Source: Ghiorsea sp.
GTDB lineage: Bacteria > Pseudomonadota > Zetaproteobacteria > Mariprofundales > Mariprofundaceae
Assembly: GCA_021772875.1 (NCBI GenBank)
Contig: JAJFLD010000147.1
Location: forward strand, 1 to 22,699
Reading direction: 5' to 3'
DNA: 22,699 bases
Shown: positions 16,232 to 22,699 of the stretch, piece by piece
Numbering within the stretch: position 1 is the stretch's first letter
Layout of the letters: the number at the start of each line of letters is the position of its first letter
Position numbers and translations under genes: made by a program
Notes under the pieces: generated by a model
Told to the model about the DNA's origin: nothing
What the model saw: only the letters and a program-made list of their open reading frames with translations
The model's database searches: none

Positions 16232-17323
16232 GTGACTAGCGAGCTTGCAACGGCTTATCTTCGTTTAAGTTTAGTTCCAGGCGTTGGTGTTTATACTGCA
16301 CGGCAGTTGATTGAAGCATTTGGTTCAGTGGCTGCAATTTGGCAGCAATCAGCTCAAGATTGGTTGGCTCAAGAAGGTGTAGGGCCTAAGTTGGTTGCAG
16401 CTTTAGCATCGGGTATGTCGGCACCAATGCAACAAAGATGTGATTATATTCTTCAGCAGTGTGAAGCTGCGAATATCCATCTGATTTGCCAAGAAGATGA
16501 TGTTTGGCCTGAGCGTTTGCGCGCTTGTGCAGATGCACCTTTGGTTTTGTATGTCTACGGACAACTTGAATGTCTAAAGGCAGAAAAAATGCTTGCTATG
16601 GTGGGTGCACGCAAAGCCAGTGCAGAAGGAAAGTTGATTACAAGGCGTTGGTCATGTTTTGTTTCAAAACAAGATGTATGTGTGGTGAGTGGCATGGCAC
16701 CAGGCATTGATTCGGCAGCACATGGTGGCTCTTTGGATGCCAAGTCTGCAGGCATTGCTGTGCTAGGCTATGGTTTGAAAGCGGGAAGCCAGCAGCAGCT
16801 AAAACAAATTGAAGCCTTGGCCGAGACAGGTTGTGTGATCAGTGAATACCCACCAGAAACCATCGCCAAGGCTGGTTATTTCCCACAGCGTAATCGTTTG
16901 ATTGCAGGTTTGGCTCAAGCACTGCTTGTGGTGGAGGGCGGGCTGAAGTCAGGCTCCTTAATCACAGCAAGACAAGCGTTGGCATATGGGCGAGATGTGT
17001 TTGCAGTGCCAGGCTCGGTGTTGAATGATGTGCATGCTGGTTGCCATCAACTGATTCAAGACGGGGCGATTTTGGCAACCAATGCGGAAGAAATATTACA
17101 ATATATGCATTGGCATCAATCTTTGAGTAAGGCGGAAGTTTATCAACCAACATCCGACTTAGAGGCAAAAATTATCATTGCTTTGCGTGGTGAAATTATG
17201 CATGTGGATAGCTTAGCAGAAGATTGTTCCTTGACCGTGCCTGAGCTTTCTACCATCTTGCTCGCCCTTGAACTGGGCGGTGTTATTGAAAAATTGCCGG
17301 GTAGTCGTTACACAATAAGTTAA
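16232..17323 (+). CDS. dprA: DNA-processing protein DprA
   Basis: 363-residue DprA/Smf, which protects incoming single-stranded DNA and loads RecA during natural transformation. Parts in order: N-terminal helix-hairpin-helix-like domain (about 1-70, LVPGVG), the Rossmann-like core with VGARKAS, SGMAPGIDSAAH and the FPQRNRLIAGLAQALLVVEGG segment, then SGSLITARQAL and PGSVLND, and a C-terminal winged helix at about 305-363. The stretch after VLGYGL is not the usual D-x2-YP-x3-N pattern. Start is GTG at 16232, six bases after the previous stop; the ribosome-binding site is weak, so coupling is likely. Whether the strain is competent cannot be told from this window. Confidence 0.95.
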   Translation: MTSELATAYLRLSLVPGVGVYTARQLIEAFGSVAAIWQQSAQDWLAQEGVGPKLVAALASGMSAPMQQRCDYILQQCEAANIHLICQEDDVWPERLRACADAPLVLYVYGQLECLKAEKMLAMVGARKASAEGKLITRRWSCFVSKQDVCVVSGMAPGIDSAAHGGSLDAKSAGIAVLGYGLKAGSQQQLKQIEALAETGCVISEYPPETIAKAGYFPQRNRLIAGLAQALLVVEGGLKSGSLITARQALAYGRDVFAVPGSVLNDVHAGCHQLIQDGAILATNAEEILQYMHWHQSLSKAEVYQPTSDLEAKIIIALRGEIMHVDSLAEDCSLTVPELSTILLALELGGVIEKLPGSRYTIS

Positions 17324-17341
17324 GTTTTATAAGGGGATAAC

Positions 17342-19618
17342 ATGAGTGCAGTTGTGGTGGTGGAATCTCCTGCGAAAGCAAAAACAATCGAAAAATACCT
17401 TGGAAAAGGTTATAAAGTGTTGGCCTCTTATGGCCATGTGCGTGCTTTCCCTAAGAAAGATGGCTCTGTAGATGTGGATAACGATTTTGCGCTTAAATAC
17501 GTGGTTATTGAAGACAAAAAAAAGCGCTTGGCAGATATTGAGAAAGCTTTAAAAAGTGCCGACACACTTATCCTTGCCAGCGATTTGGATCGCGAAGGAG
17601 AAGCCATTGCTTGGCATGTGGCGGATGAGATGCGTTTGCGTGGTAAGCTGAAAGATAAAAACGTTATACGCATTACTTTCAATCAAATTACTCGCAAAGC
17701 TATTCAATATGCAGTGGATAATCCTTCCGAGCTCAATATGCCGCTTGTGGATGCGCAGCAAGCGCGTTCGGCTTTGGATTATTTGGTTGGTTTTACCTTA
17801 TCACCTTTGTTATGGCGCAAAATTCGAGGCGGGTTATCTGCTGGACGTGTGCAATCGGTTGCTTTGCGTTTGGTTTGCGAGCGTGAGCATCATATTCGCG
17901 ATTTCAAACCAAAAGAATATTGGACAATTGAAGCTGCATGTAAACATGAAGCGGCAGCGCAAAATACCTTCAAAGCATTGCTGGACACTTTAGAAGGCAA
18001 AAAGCTTACAAAGTTTGATTTGAATCAACAAAGTACTGCGAAAAAAGCTGCAAAAGTTGTAGAAGCGGGAAGTTTTACAGTCAGTGATGTTCAAAAGAAA
18101 AAGAGCAAACAAAATCCATCGCCACCGTTTATTACTTCCACCATACAAATGGAAGCATCACGCAAACTTGGGTTCACTGCCAGAAAGACCATGCAAATTG
18201 CCCAAAAATTGTATGAAGGTGAAGAGGTTGATGGCGAACGCGTTGGTTTGATTACTTATATGCGTACGGATTCCATCATGTTATCCCAAGAGGCGCTTGA
18301 TGAAGTGCGTGAGCAAATACGTCATCAATATGGTGATGCGTTTGTGCCCAGCAAAGCACGTGTTTTTAAAACAAAGAGTAAAAACGCTCAAGAAGCCCAT
18401 GAAGCGATTCGTCCGACTTCCTTTGCGCGTACGCCCGAAAGCTTAAAAAGCACGTTGCCTGTTGATGAGCTCAAGCTCTACACATTGATTTGGAAACGCA
18501 CAGTGGCTTCCCAAATGGAAGCAGCAATTTTGGATCAAGTGCGTGCTGATTTGAGCTCAGGCAACACGATACTTCGAGCCAATGGCTCTACTTTGGTGTT
18601 CCCAGGGTTTCGCACGCTGTATATTGAAGGCAAAGATGAACCCAGCAAAGACGATGATGAAAAAACCTTGCCGGTCTTAGCGGTAGGTGATGTCATCAAC
18701 ATTGCAAATGTGGAAGCCAAACAACATTTCACTGAGCCAAAACCACGTTTCTCTGAAGCCACTTTGGTGAAAGAGCTTGAAACCCATGGCATTGGTCGCC
18801 CGTCCACATATGCTTCTATTTTGAACGTCTTGCGTGAGCGCAAATATGTTGAAATGGATAAAAAACGTTTTGTGCCTACAGATGTTGGTGAAATCGTAAG
18901 TAAATTTTTAACTGATTATTTTGGCGATATTGTAGACACCAATTTCACAGCAGATATTGAAGAGAAGCTGGATGCAGTTGCACGTGGCGAACGTGAGTGG
19001 AAACCCTTATTAAGAGATTTTTGGGGGCCTTTTAAGGCGCGCATTGATGAGACACAAGAAAATGTTAAACGCTCTGATGTCACCCATGAAGAGACAGATG
19101 AGAAATGTCCTGAATGTGGTAAACCCATGGCCATCAAATTGGGTCGTTATGGTAAATTTTTAGCCTGTACGGGATACCCAGAATGTAAAGTTGCTAAACC
19201 TCTCAATGGTGATGATGAGGCACCAGCTGCTGCAGAAATGTCGGATCAGAAATGTGAGAAATGTGGTGCTTTGATGGCCATTAAAGCAGGGCGTTATGGC
19301 AAGTTTCTTGGTTGTTCGGCATACCCTGAGTGTAAAAACATTCAGCCTTTAGAGAAACCCTTTGATACTGAGATCAAATGCCCGACATGCAATAAGGGCA
19401 CATTTTTAGAGAAAAAATCTCGCCGTGGGAAAGTATTTTATTCTTGCTCGACTTACCCCAAGTGCACCCATGCATTGTGGAATAAACCCATTGATAAAGC
19501 TTGCCCAGATTGCGGAGCACCTTTTGTCACAGAAAAAATCACCAAACGTAATGGCACTGAGCATGTTTGTGCCAGTGAAGGCTGTAGCTGGAAGGAACAA
19601 ATCGAAGCACCTGTTTAA
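17342..19618 (+). CDS. topA: DNA topoisomerase I
   Basis: 758-residue type IA topoisomerase that relaxes negative supercoils. The Toprim domain has Glu8 in VESPAKAKTI and the acidic triad Asp81-x-Asp83-x-Glu85 in ASDLDREGEA. The active-site Tyr306 lies in GLITYMRTDS. The C-terminal end has four zinc-ribbon-like segments, starting with CPECGK, CEKCGA, CPTCNK and CPDCGA, three of them four-cysteine and a last one CxxC...CxxxxC. Good ribosome-binding site (AAGGGG) before the ATG. It sits between dprA and rimI, 18 and 11 bases apart. Length and domains are normal. Confidence 0.98.
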   Translation: MSAVVVVESPAKAKTIEKYLGKGYKVLASYGHVRAFPKKDGSVDVDNDFALKYVVIEDKKKRLADIEKALKSADTLILASDLDREGEAIAWHVADEMRLRGKLKDKNVIRITFNQITRKAIQYAVDNPSELNMPLVDAQQARSALDYLVGFTLSPLLWRKIRGGLSAGRVQSVALRLVCEREHHIRDFKPKEYWTIEAACKHEAAAQNTFKALLDTLEGKKLTKFDLNQQSTAKKAAKVVEAGSFTVSDVQKKKSKQNPSPPFITSTIQMEASRKLGFTARKTMQIAQKLYEGEEVDGERVGLITYMRTDSIMLSQEALDEVREQIRHQYGDAFVPSKARVFKTKSKNAQEAHEAIRPTSFARTPESLKSTLPVDELKLYTLIWKRTVASQMEAAILDQVRADLSSGNTILRANGSTLVFPGFRTLYIEGKDEPSKDDDEKTLPVLAVGDVINIANVEAKQHFTEPKPRFSEATLVKELETHGIGRPSTYASILNVLRERKYVEMDKKRFVPTDVGEIVSKFLTDYFGDIVDTNFTADIEEKLDAVARGEREWKPLLRDFWGPFKARIDETQENVKRSDVTHEETDEKCPECGKPMAIKLGRYGKFLACTGYPECKVAKPLNGDDEAPAAAEMSDQKCEKCGALMAIKAGRYGKFLGCSAYPECKNIQPLEKPFDTEIKCPTCNKGTFLEKKSRRGKVFYSCSTYPKCTHALWNKPIDKACPDCGAPFVTEKITKRNGTEHVCASEGCSWKEQIEAPV

Positions 19619-19629
19619 GGTTTATTGAA

Positions 19630-20097
19630 ATGAATGATACTGAAAAATCATTGCAATATCGTGTTGGCAATATTGATGATATTGAGGATGTGTTTCGTTT
19701 AAATCGTCTTGTGTTTGATGAAGCATGGTCAAAAGATGTTTTGTTGCAATCCTTGCGTTTTGGTTATGATTTACAGGTATGTTATCAACAAAATACGTTG
19801 GTAGCTTACGTTTTAAGCCAAGATATTTTGTTGGAAACAGAAATTATGCAGTTATGTGTGCATCAAGATTTTCGCCGTTTAGGTATTGCCAAAAAACTGA
19901 TGTTGATGTTGCTGCAAGATAAACAAGATATGGAGGCAATGATATTAGAAGTTCGTGCTTCCAATACTGCCGCACGGTTGTTTTATGCCAGTTTTGAATT
20001 TATCCAAGTGGGTATGCGCCCCCATTATTATCGTCAAACAGCCAGCCAACCACGAGAAGATGCGGTGTTGATGTCAAAGCATTTGCAAGTGGCATAA
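19630..20097 (+). CDS. rimI: Ribosomal-protein-alanine acetyltransferase RimI-like (GNAT)
   Basis: 155-residue GNAT acetyltransferase. The acetyl-CoA-binding loop is visible in LCVHQDFRRLGIAKKLM (about 76-92), with the R-R-x-G-x-A pattern, and the RASNTAARLFYASFEF segment (about 108-123) is typical of RimI, which acetylates the N-terminal alanine of ribosomal protein S18. The N-terminal part is more divergent. It lies 11 bases after topA and 6 before ubiC, so it is in the same transcript. Another GNAT role is possible. Confidence 0.9.
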   Translation: MNDTEKSLQYRVGNIDDIEDVFRLNRLVFDEAWSKDVLLQSLRFGYDLQVCYQQNTLVAYVLSQDILLETEIMQLCVHQDFRRLGIAKKLMLMLLQDKQDMEAMILEVRASNTAARLFYASFEFIQVGMRPHYYRQTASQPREDAVLMSKHLQVA

Positions 20098-20103
20098 CCT
20101 AAG

Positions 20104-20661
20104 ATGATTCAAGATTTATTAACCAGCGAACAATGGTTGGATGTGCGGAGCTGGCGAGAGCAGCAAGCCAACCAGTTGTCAGCAGTGCAAGTCAATGTGC
20201 TGCCAGTGACCAATGCCTTAACACGTTTTTTAGAGCGCAAGTATGCGCTACGGCTTGATGTTTATTTGCATGATCAATATGTGGATAATGTCAGCCAAGT
20301 CGAAGCAGATTTGTTGCAAGTGGAGAAGCATACACGTTGCTTGCGGCGCAAAGTTTCTTTGATGTCACGCAAGGAAGTGATGTTTGATGCAGAATCTGTA
20401 TTGCCCTTGGATGTGTTGCCAACTGCCTTGATGGCTGAGCTTGAAGCAGGCAAGCAACCACTGGCTAATCTTCTTTCTGATAGAGGTTTATCGTTATCAC
20501 GTTCAAACCTAAGCATAAGCCATATCCAAGGCGAAGGGTTTTATCACCATTGCTGGGCACGCCGCTCGGTGTTGGTTTCAGAATCAGGCGTTAAGGCTTT
20601 GGTCACGGAAGTATTTCAAGAAGCGATGTGGCGCAAGCTTCATTATCTGCTTCAACGTTAG
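20104..20661 (+). CDS. ubiC: Chorismate lyase-like protein (UbiC)
   Basis: 185 residues. It aligns by eye with chorismate pyruvate-lyase: NALTRFLE near residues 37-44 resembles the N-terminal DSMTKRFE region of E. coli UbiC; LRRKVSL (80-86) holds the Arg of the active site; CWARRSVL (150-157) parallels GLWGRRSRL; and LVTEVF holds Glu169 at the catalytic glutamate position. UbiC releases 4-hydroxybenzoate, the first committed precursor of ubiquinone. It is divergent overall, so I put it as probable. It is the last gene of the LysM-dprA-topA-rimI run. No other ubi gene is in the window. Confidence 0.8.
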   Translation: MIQDLLTSEQWLDVRSWREQQANQLSAVQVNVLPVTNALTRFLERKYALRLDVYLHDQYVDNVSQVEADLLQVEKHTRCLRRKVSLMSRKEVMFDAESVLPLDVLPTALMAELEAGKQPLANLLSDRGLSLSRSNLSISHIQGEGFYHHCWARRSVLVSESGVKALVTEVFQEAMWRKLHYLLQR

Positions 20662-20672
20662 GCGCAGTTGAC

Positions 20673-20698
20673 AGGTCAGTTAACCTTAACACCTTTTT
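20673..20698 (+). terminator. Intrinsic terminator candidate after ubiC
   Basis: AGGT (20673-20676) pairs with ACCT (20691-20694), and GTTA/TAAC inside it form a second stem past a two-base bulge, with a loop of about four. A run of five T follows the stem. It lies 12 bases after the ubiC stop and would close the dprA-topA run. Stem is modest and A/T-rich, so confidence is moderate. Confidence 0.5.
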
Positions 20699-20912
20699 CA
20701 ACTCTTCTTGCGAATGCATTGAATGATGAAGAGCTGGTTCCATAAATCCAAATGATACCTAAGACACACAATCAGACATGTCATCATTCTGGCGACTTGA
20801 TTTTTTGGTTGTTTAAAGCGAAAGCAGCATACTAAAAAGCACGCACTTTTTTGACAAGCTGCCTTTTTTAAATTACACATATGATATACTTTAACTTAGA
20901 GGAAAGGGTTTT
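20699..20912. other. Gap between the core run and the accessory genes
   Basis: About 200 bases without a convincing gene. It contains a TTGACA at 20851-20856 and the extended -10 at 20882-20890, listed separately. A 60-codon minus-strand open frame here shows no recognisable protein character. I see no attachment site, repeat or integrase remnant. Confidence 0.5.
20882..20890 (+). promoter_or_regulatory. Extended -10 promoter before the exported protein
   Basis: TGATATACT is an extended -10 (TGn + TATACT, five of six). A consensus TTGACA lies 28 bases upstream, too far for an ordinary spacer, so the promoter would depend on the extended -10. Start would be near 20897, just before the ribosome-binding site AGAGGAAAGGG at 20898-20908. 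Confidence 0.4.
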
Positions 20913-21650
20913 ATGAAGAAATTCAGGTGGGTAAAGGGCTCTGACCCGAATGCCCGGCTAAGAAGGCGGGTGTTTATGAAGGTAGTAAATTTTGTAGTGT
21001 GCATGGTAATGCTGATGATTTTTTCACTGCCTGTAGCGTTTGCTGCAAGTGAAAACGTTTGGATTCAAAATATATTAAACGGGGATGAAAATGAACCGTT
21101 TACAAAAGAGACAAATGAACAACATTTAGAAGAGGCTGATGCTTATATCCAGCAGGGTTCGTTAAACCCAGTTATATGCTACCTTCGAGGAGGGTTTGGT
21201 TTTGGAAGGCAGTATTTTTATCATACAGATTTGCTAAAAGAAGGTAAGCCTTACCTTCTAAATGCTCCAGAAAATCAAGATCTAATTAAAGGGTACCAAT
21301 CTTACTACCGCAAAGCTCTGGATTTGGATGATGCACCCGATTCACCTGTACATTTGACTGCTGATATGCTTAATGCAATGGGTAGTGATGTTTTAGCGCC
21401 ACTAGACATTAGGGAGCGTACTGCAAGAAAAATCATGAGCCGCTACAAAGCTGGTGACCCTGATTTTCAGATGGATGGATTTGCGTACAATACATACTTG
21501 TTTCTTCTTAGTAGCTGTATCGACCATAAGGATTATAATAAATATCTAACAATCGTAAATGAGATGATTGATGAATTCGGTAGTAATGATGAACTTGAAA
21601 TGTACAAGATTCAGGCAGAAGCAGTAATTACGGGACAAGCCAGTGAATGA
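20913..21650 (+). CDS. Unrecognised exported protein with Tat-like signal
   Basis: 245 residues, no family recognised. The N-terminus is unusually long and positive, carrying R18-R19-V-F21-M22-K23, which fits the twin-arginine consensus (RRxFxK), followed by a hydrophobic stretch (24-42) and an AFA-A cleavage site near residue 44. A Tat substrate would be exported folded, often with a cofactor. The hydrophobic core is stronger than typical Tat signals, so Sec is possible. The mature part (about 200 residues) is mainly helical, with TPR-like features around GYQSYYRKALDLDD and a C-terminal helical region; two Cys (in PVICYL and SSCIDH) could form a disulfide. The ribosome-binding site AGAGGAAAGGG supports the start at 20913; an ATG at 20976 would remove the Tat motif. 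It lies beyond the terminator, in the accessory end of the window. Confidence 0.75.
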   Translation: MKKFRWVKGSDPNARLRRRVFMKVVNFVVCMVMLMIFSLPVAFAASENVWIQNILNGDENEPFTKETNEQHLEEADAYIQQGSLNPVICYLRGGFGFGRQYFYHTDLLKEGKPYLLNAPENQDLIKGYQSYYRKALDLDDAPDSPVHLTADMLNAMGSDVLAPLDIRERTARKIMSRYKAGDPDFQMDGFAYNTYLFLLSSCIDHKDYNKYLTIVNEMIDEFGSNDELEMYKIQAEAVITGQASE

Positions 21651-21677
21651 CTGCTGTCGACCCAAAGCAGACATTCG
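21648..21677 (+). repeat. Palindromic element copy 1, overlapping the stop codon
   Basis: A 30-base element that begins with the stop codon (TGA) of the preceding gene. It forms a hairpin: GAATG-A-CTGCT (21645-21655) pairs with AGCAG-A-CATTC (21666-21676), 10 pairs with one A-A mismatch and a loop of about 10 holding CGACCCA. A related copy follows the next gene. No T-run follows, so it is not a simple terminator. Confidence 0.6.
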
Positions 21678-21737
21678 TACTTTCTGTAGATTGAGCTAAA
21701 ATAGTGTTGAATTAACAATGGAAATCTCGGAGTCCAC

Positions 21738-22559
21738 TTGATTAGAAACTTGATATTAAACTTATTGCTAACGTGTTTTATTTTTTTTGGAGCTTCATTA
21801 GCTTCTTCCGCTGAGAATAAAGCCATAGAACATGATGAAGAACTAGAAAGCTTATATAGAACCTTCCTTGTTGGATTTATAGATAGAGAGGCTATTGGTA
21901 GAAGCAAAATTATTTTTAACCAATTACGCTTTATTATAAATGAAAGAAGGTACATTAGTACAGATGAGGTGGTTAAACGCCTGTATATTCCTACTTTTGA
22001 TGGGCCTTGTTCCCTTAATTTCAAAAGCATTGAAACGATGGATACAATGAGGGGCGAGAACACCTTCCTCAACTACTCATTCAGTAGAATGCATATGGGT
22101 CAAAAGTGCGCTGGGTTTGCATACTTTGCTTCTACAAAACCAGTGAATAAATTGTCACCAAAAATATTTAGACCCATCAAGTTAACAAGTGATGAAGTTA
22201 AACTCTTCAATCAGGGGAACTCTAATGTCAGAGCCTTTATCAAAGGCGACCAGAAGATAGTCATTATTGATGGGAAGAAAATATTAAGTCTTAGTAAAGA
22301 AAATAAAATTAATGAGATATGGAGCAATAATATTACTAAGCTGTATCTAAAGAAAGGGTACTTTATTGCAGACCTTGATAATGATGGGAATATCGAAGTC
22401 CTTCTTGACTATGCAGGGCATGTTACAATCAACGAGCTGAGTGGTTCAGGAGTAGATATGCTACTGCAAATTCCAGCGTTAGTGGATGAGTCTGAAGTAG
22501 ATGGAGCTATTGATTATTCTTACAAGCTACTAATGAAACATAAGGCTGCCCCCGATTGA
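21738..22559 (+). CDS. Unrecognised exported protein with DxDxDG motif
   Basis: 273 residues, no family recognised. TTG start at 21738 with GGAG just upstream; signal peptide with hydrophobic stretch (about 5-20) and cleavage near ASS-AEN (about 23-25). The C-terminal third has FIADLDNDGNIEVLL, the calcium-binding D-x-D-x-D-G pattern seen in FG-GAP/VCBS and dockerin-type repeats; only one copy is present. Two cysteines (GPCSLNF, GQKCAGF) may pair. The gene is visibly AT-rich, with long A/T stretches and frequent AGA, ATA and TTA codons unlike the core genes to its left, which suggests recent transfer. It is on the same strand as the previous exported protein, 87 bases downstream, and is again followed at once by a copy of the palindromic element. 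Confidence 0.7.
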   Translation: MIRNLILNLLLTCFIFFGASLASSAENKAIEHDEELESLYRTFLVGFIDREAIGRSKIIFNQLRFIINERRYISTDEVVKRLYIPTFDGPCSLNFKSIETMDTMRGENTFLNYSFSRMHMGQKCAGFAYFASTKPVNKLSPKIFRPIKLTSDEVKLFNQGNSNVRAFIKGDQKIVIIDGKKILSLSKENKINEIWSNNITKLYLKKGYFIADLDNDGNIEVLLDYAGHVTINELSGSGVDMLLQIPALVDESEVDGAIDYSYKLLMKHKAAPD

Positions 22560-22636
22560 TGACGGCTTCCGACTCATTGCGGTCACTCGGTGAAGTATTT
22601 CCCAATCCATAAATGAGTCTGAAAGCACCGTCTCAT
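22557..22636 (+). other. Nested inverted repeats after the last gene
   Basis: An alternative larger fold around copy 2: GACGG (22561-22565) with CCGTC (22628-22632), GACTCATT (22571-22578) with AATGAGTC (22612-22619), and TCAC/GTGA (22583-22593) inside. It competes with the smaller hairpin of copy 2. It could be an RNA 3'-end structure or a cruciform. There is no gene in the remaining bases to the window end. Confidence 0.4.
22560..22589 (+). repeat. Palindromic element copy 2, just after the stop codon
   Basis: 30-base element aligned without gaps to copy 1, 21 positions identical, including the shared core CGAC-C-CA, GC-G-CA and TCG. TGAC-G-GC (22560-22566) pairs with GC-G-GTCA (22579-22585) around a loop holding CGACTCA. 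It lies one base after the stop codon of the AT-rich gene. Confidence 0.6.
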
Positions 22637-22699
22637 ATTTTAGTTTCTTTGTACTCTTACGTTTAGTGCAAAGATATCATCAAAAAGTTTACTTCTAGC

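Noticed and set aside
20851..20856. TTGACA as a -35 element
   Set aside because: It is 28 bases from the only good -10, too far for sigma-70; the extended -10 alone is more plausible.
20831..20975. Riboswitch, such as a cyclic di-GMP type, upstream of the exported protein
   Set aside because: CACGCA and a G/C stem near 20950-20971 caught the eye, but the stem lies inside the reading frame after the ribosome-binding site and no conserved core is present.
22557..22699. Integron attC site after the last gene
   Set aside because: The inverted repeats suggested one, but I find no paired core sites (RYYYAAC and GTTRRRY) at the right distance. The only GTTRRRY match is upstream at 21706-21712 with no partner.

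Overview
The window reads as a conserved chromosomal stretch of a Gram-negative bacterium, most likely a deep-branching, ubiquinone-using proteobacterium of about 40-45% G+C (judged by eye). The supporting genes are a lipid-anchored OmpA-domain protein, UbiC, a PmbA/TldE protein, a sigma-54 cluster with HPr kinase and RapZ, a Grx4/BolA pair, and a LysM-dprA-topA block. A Zetaproteobacterium related to Mariprofundus/Ghiorsea would fit the gene set and composition, but this is an inference from memory and was not searched. No stretch longer than 300 bases lacks a gene. The longest gaps are 20662-20912 (251 bases), 4995-5167, and the two window edges.

Layout. 129-818 is a four-helix membrane protein with a His/Met-rich periplasmic loop. 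919-2031 is transaldolase. The minus strand from 6823 down to 2089 carries an NAD-binding epimerase-like protein, an OmpA/glycine-zipper lipoprotein, then the tight run pmbA - adenosine-kinase-like PfkB kinase - periplasmic PAP2 phosphatase. At 6918 the plus strand begins with a CAU-anticodon tRNA followed at once by bolA-like and grxD genes. A promoter-like site then leads into one long run of touching genes: rpoN, long-form hpf, ptsN, hprK, rapZ, a mannose-type EIIA, HPr and enzyme I (7709-14267), then ccdA. A second run follows: LysM protein, dprA, topA, rimI, ubiC (15167-20661), closed by a hairpin-plus-T-tract terminator candidate at 20673-20698.

How the genes work together. The sigma-54 run is a regulatory phosphorelay. 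Enzyme I (His189) would charge HPr on His15, HPr would charge the two EIIA proteins, and HPr kinase could modify the conserved Ser46. No sugar permease is encoded here, so the relay probably senses metabolic state rather than importing sugar. RapZ and the hibernation factor Hpf link the same cluster to RNA turnover and ribosome storage.

The right end (20913-22559) is different. It holds two unrecognised exported proteins, the second visibly AT-rich with codon use unlike the core genes. Each is followed directly at its stop codon by a copy of the same degenerate palindromic element of about 30 nt (21648-21677 and 22560-22589, 21 of 30 positions identical). This repeat-flanked pair and the His/Met-rich membrane protein are the least explained parts of the window. 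The rest is ordinary core genome, and I see no clear novel multi-gene system.
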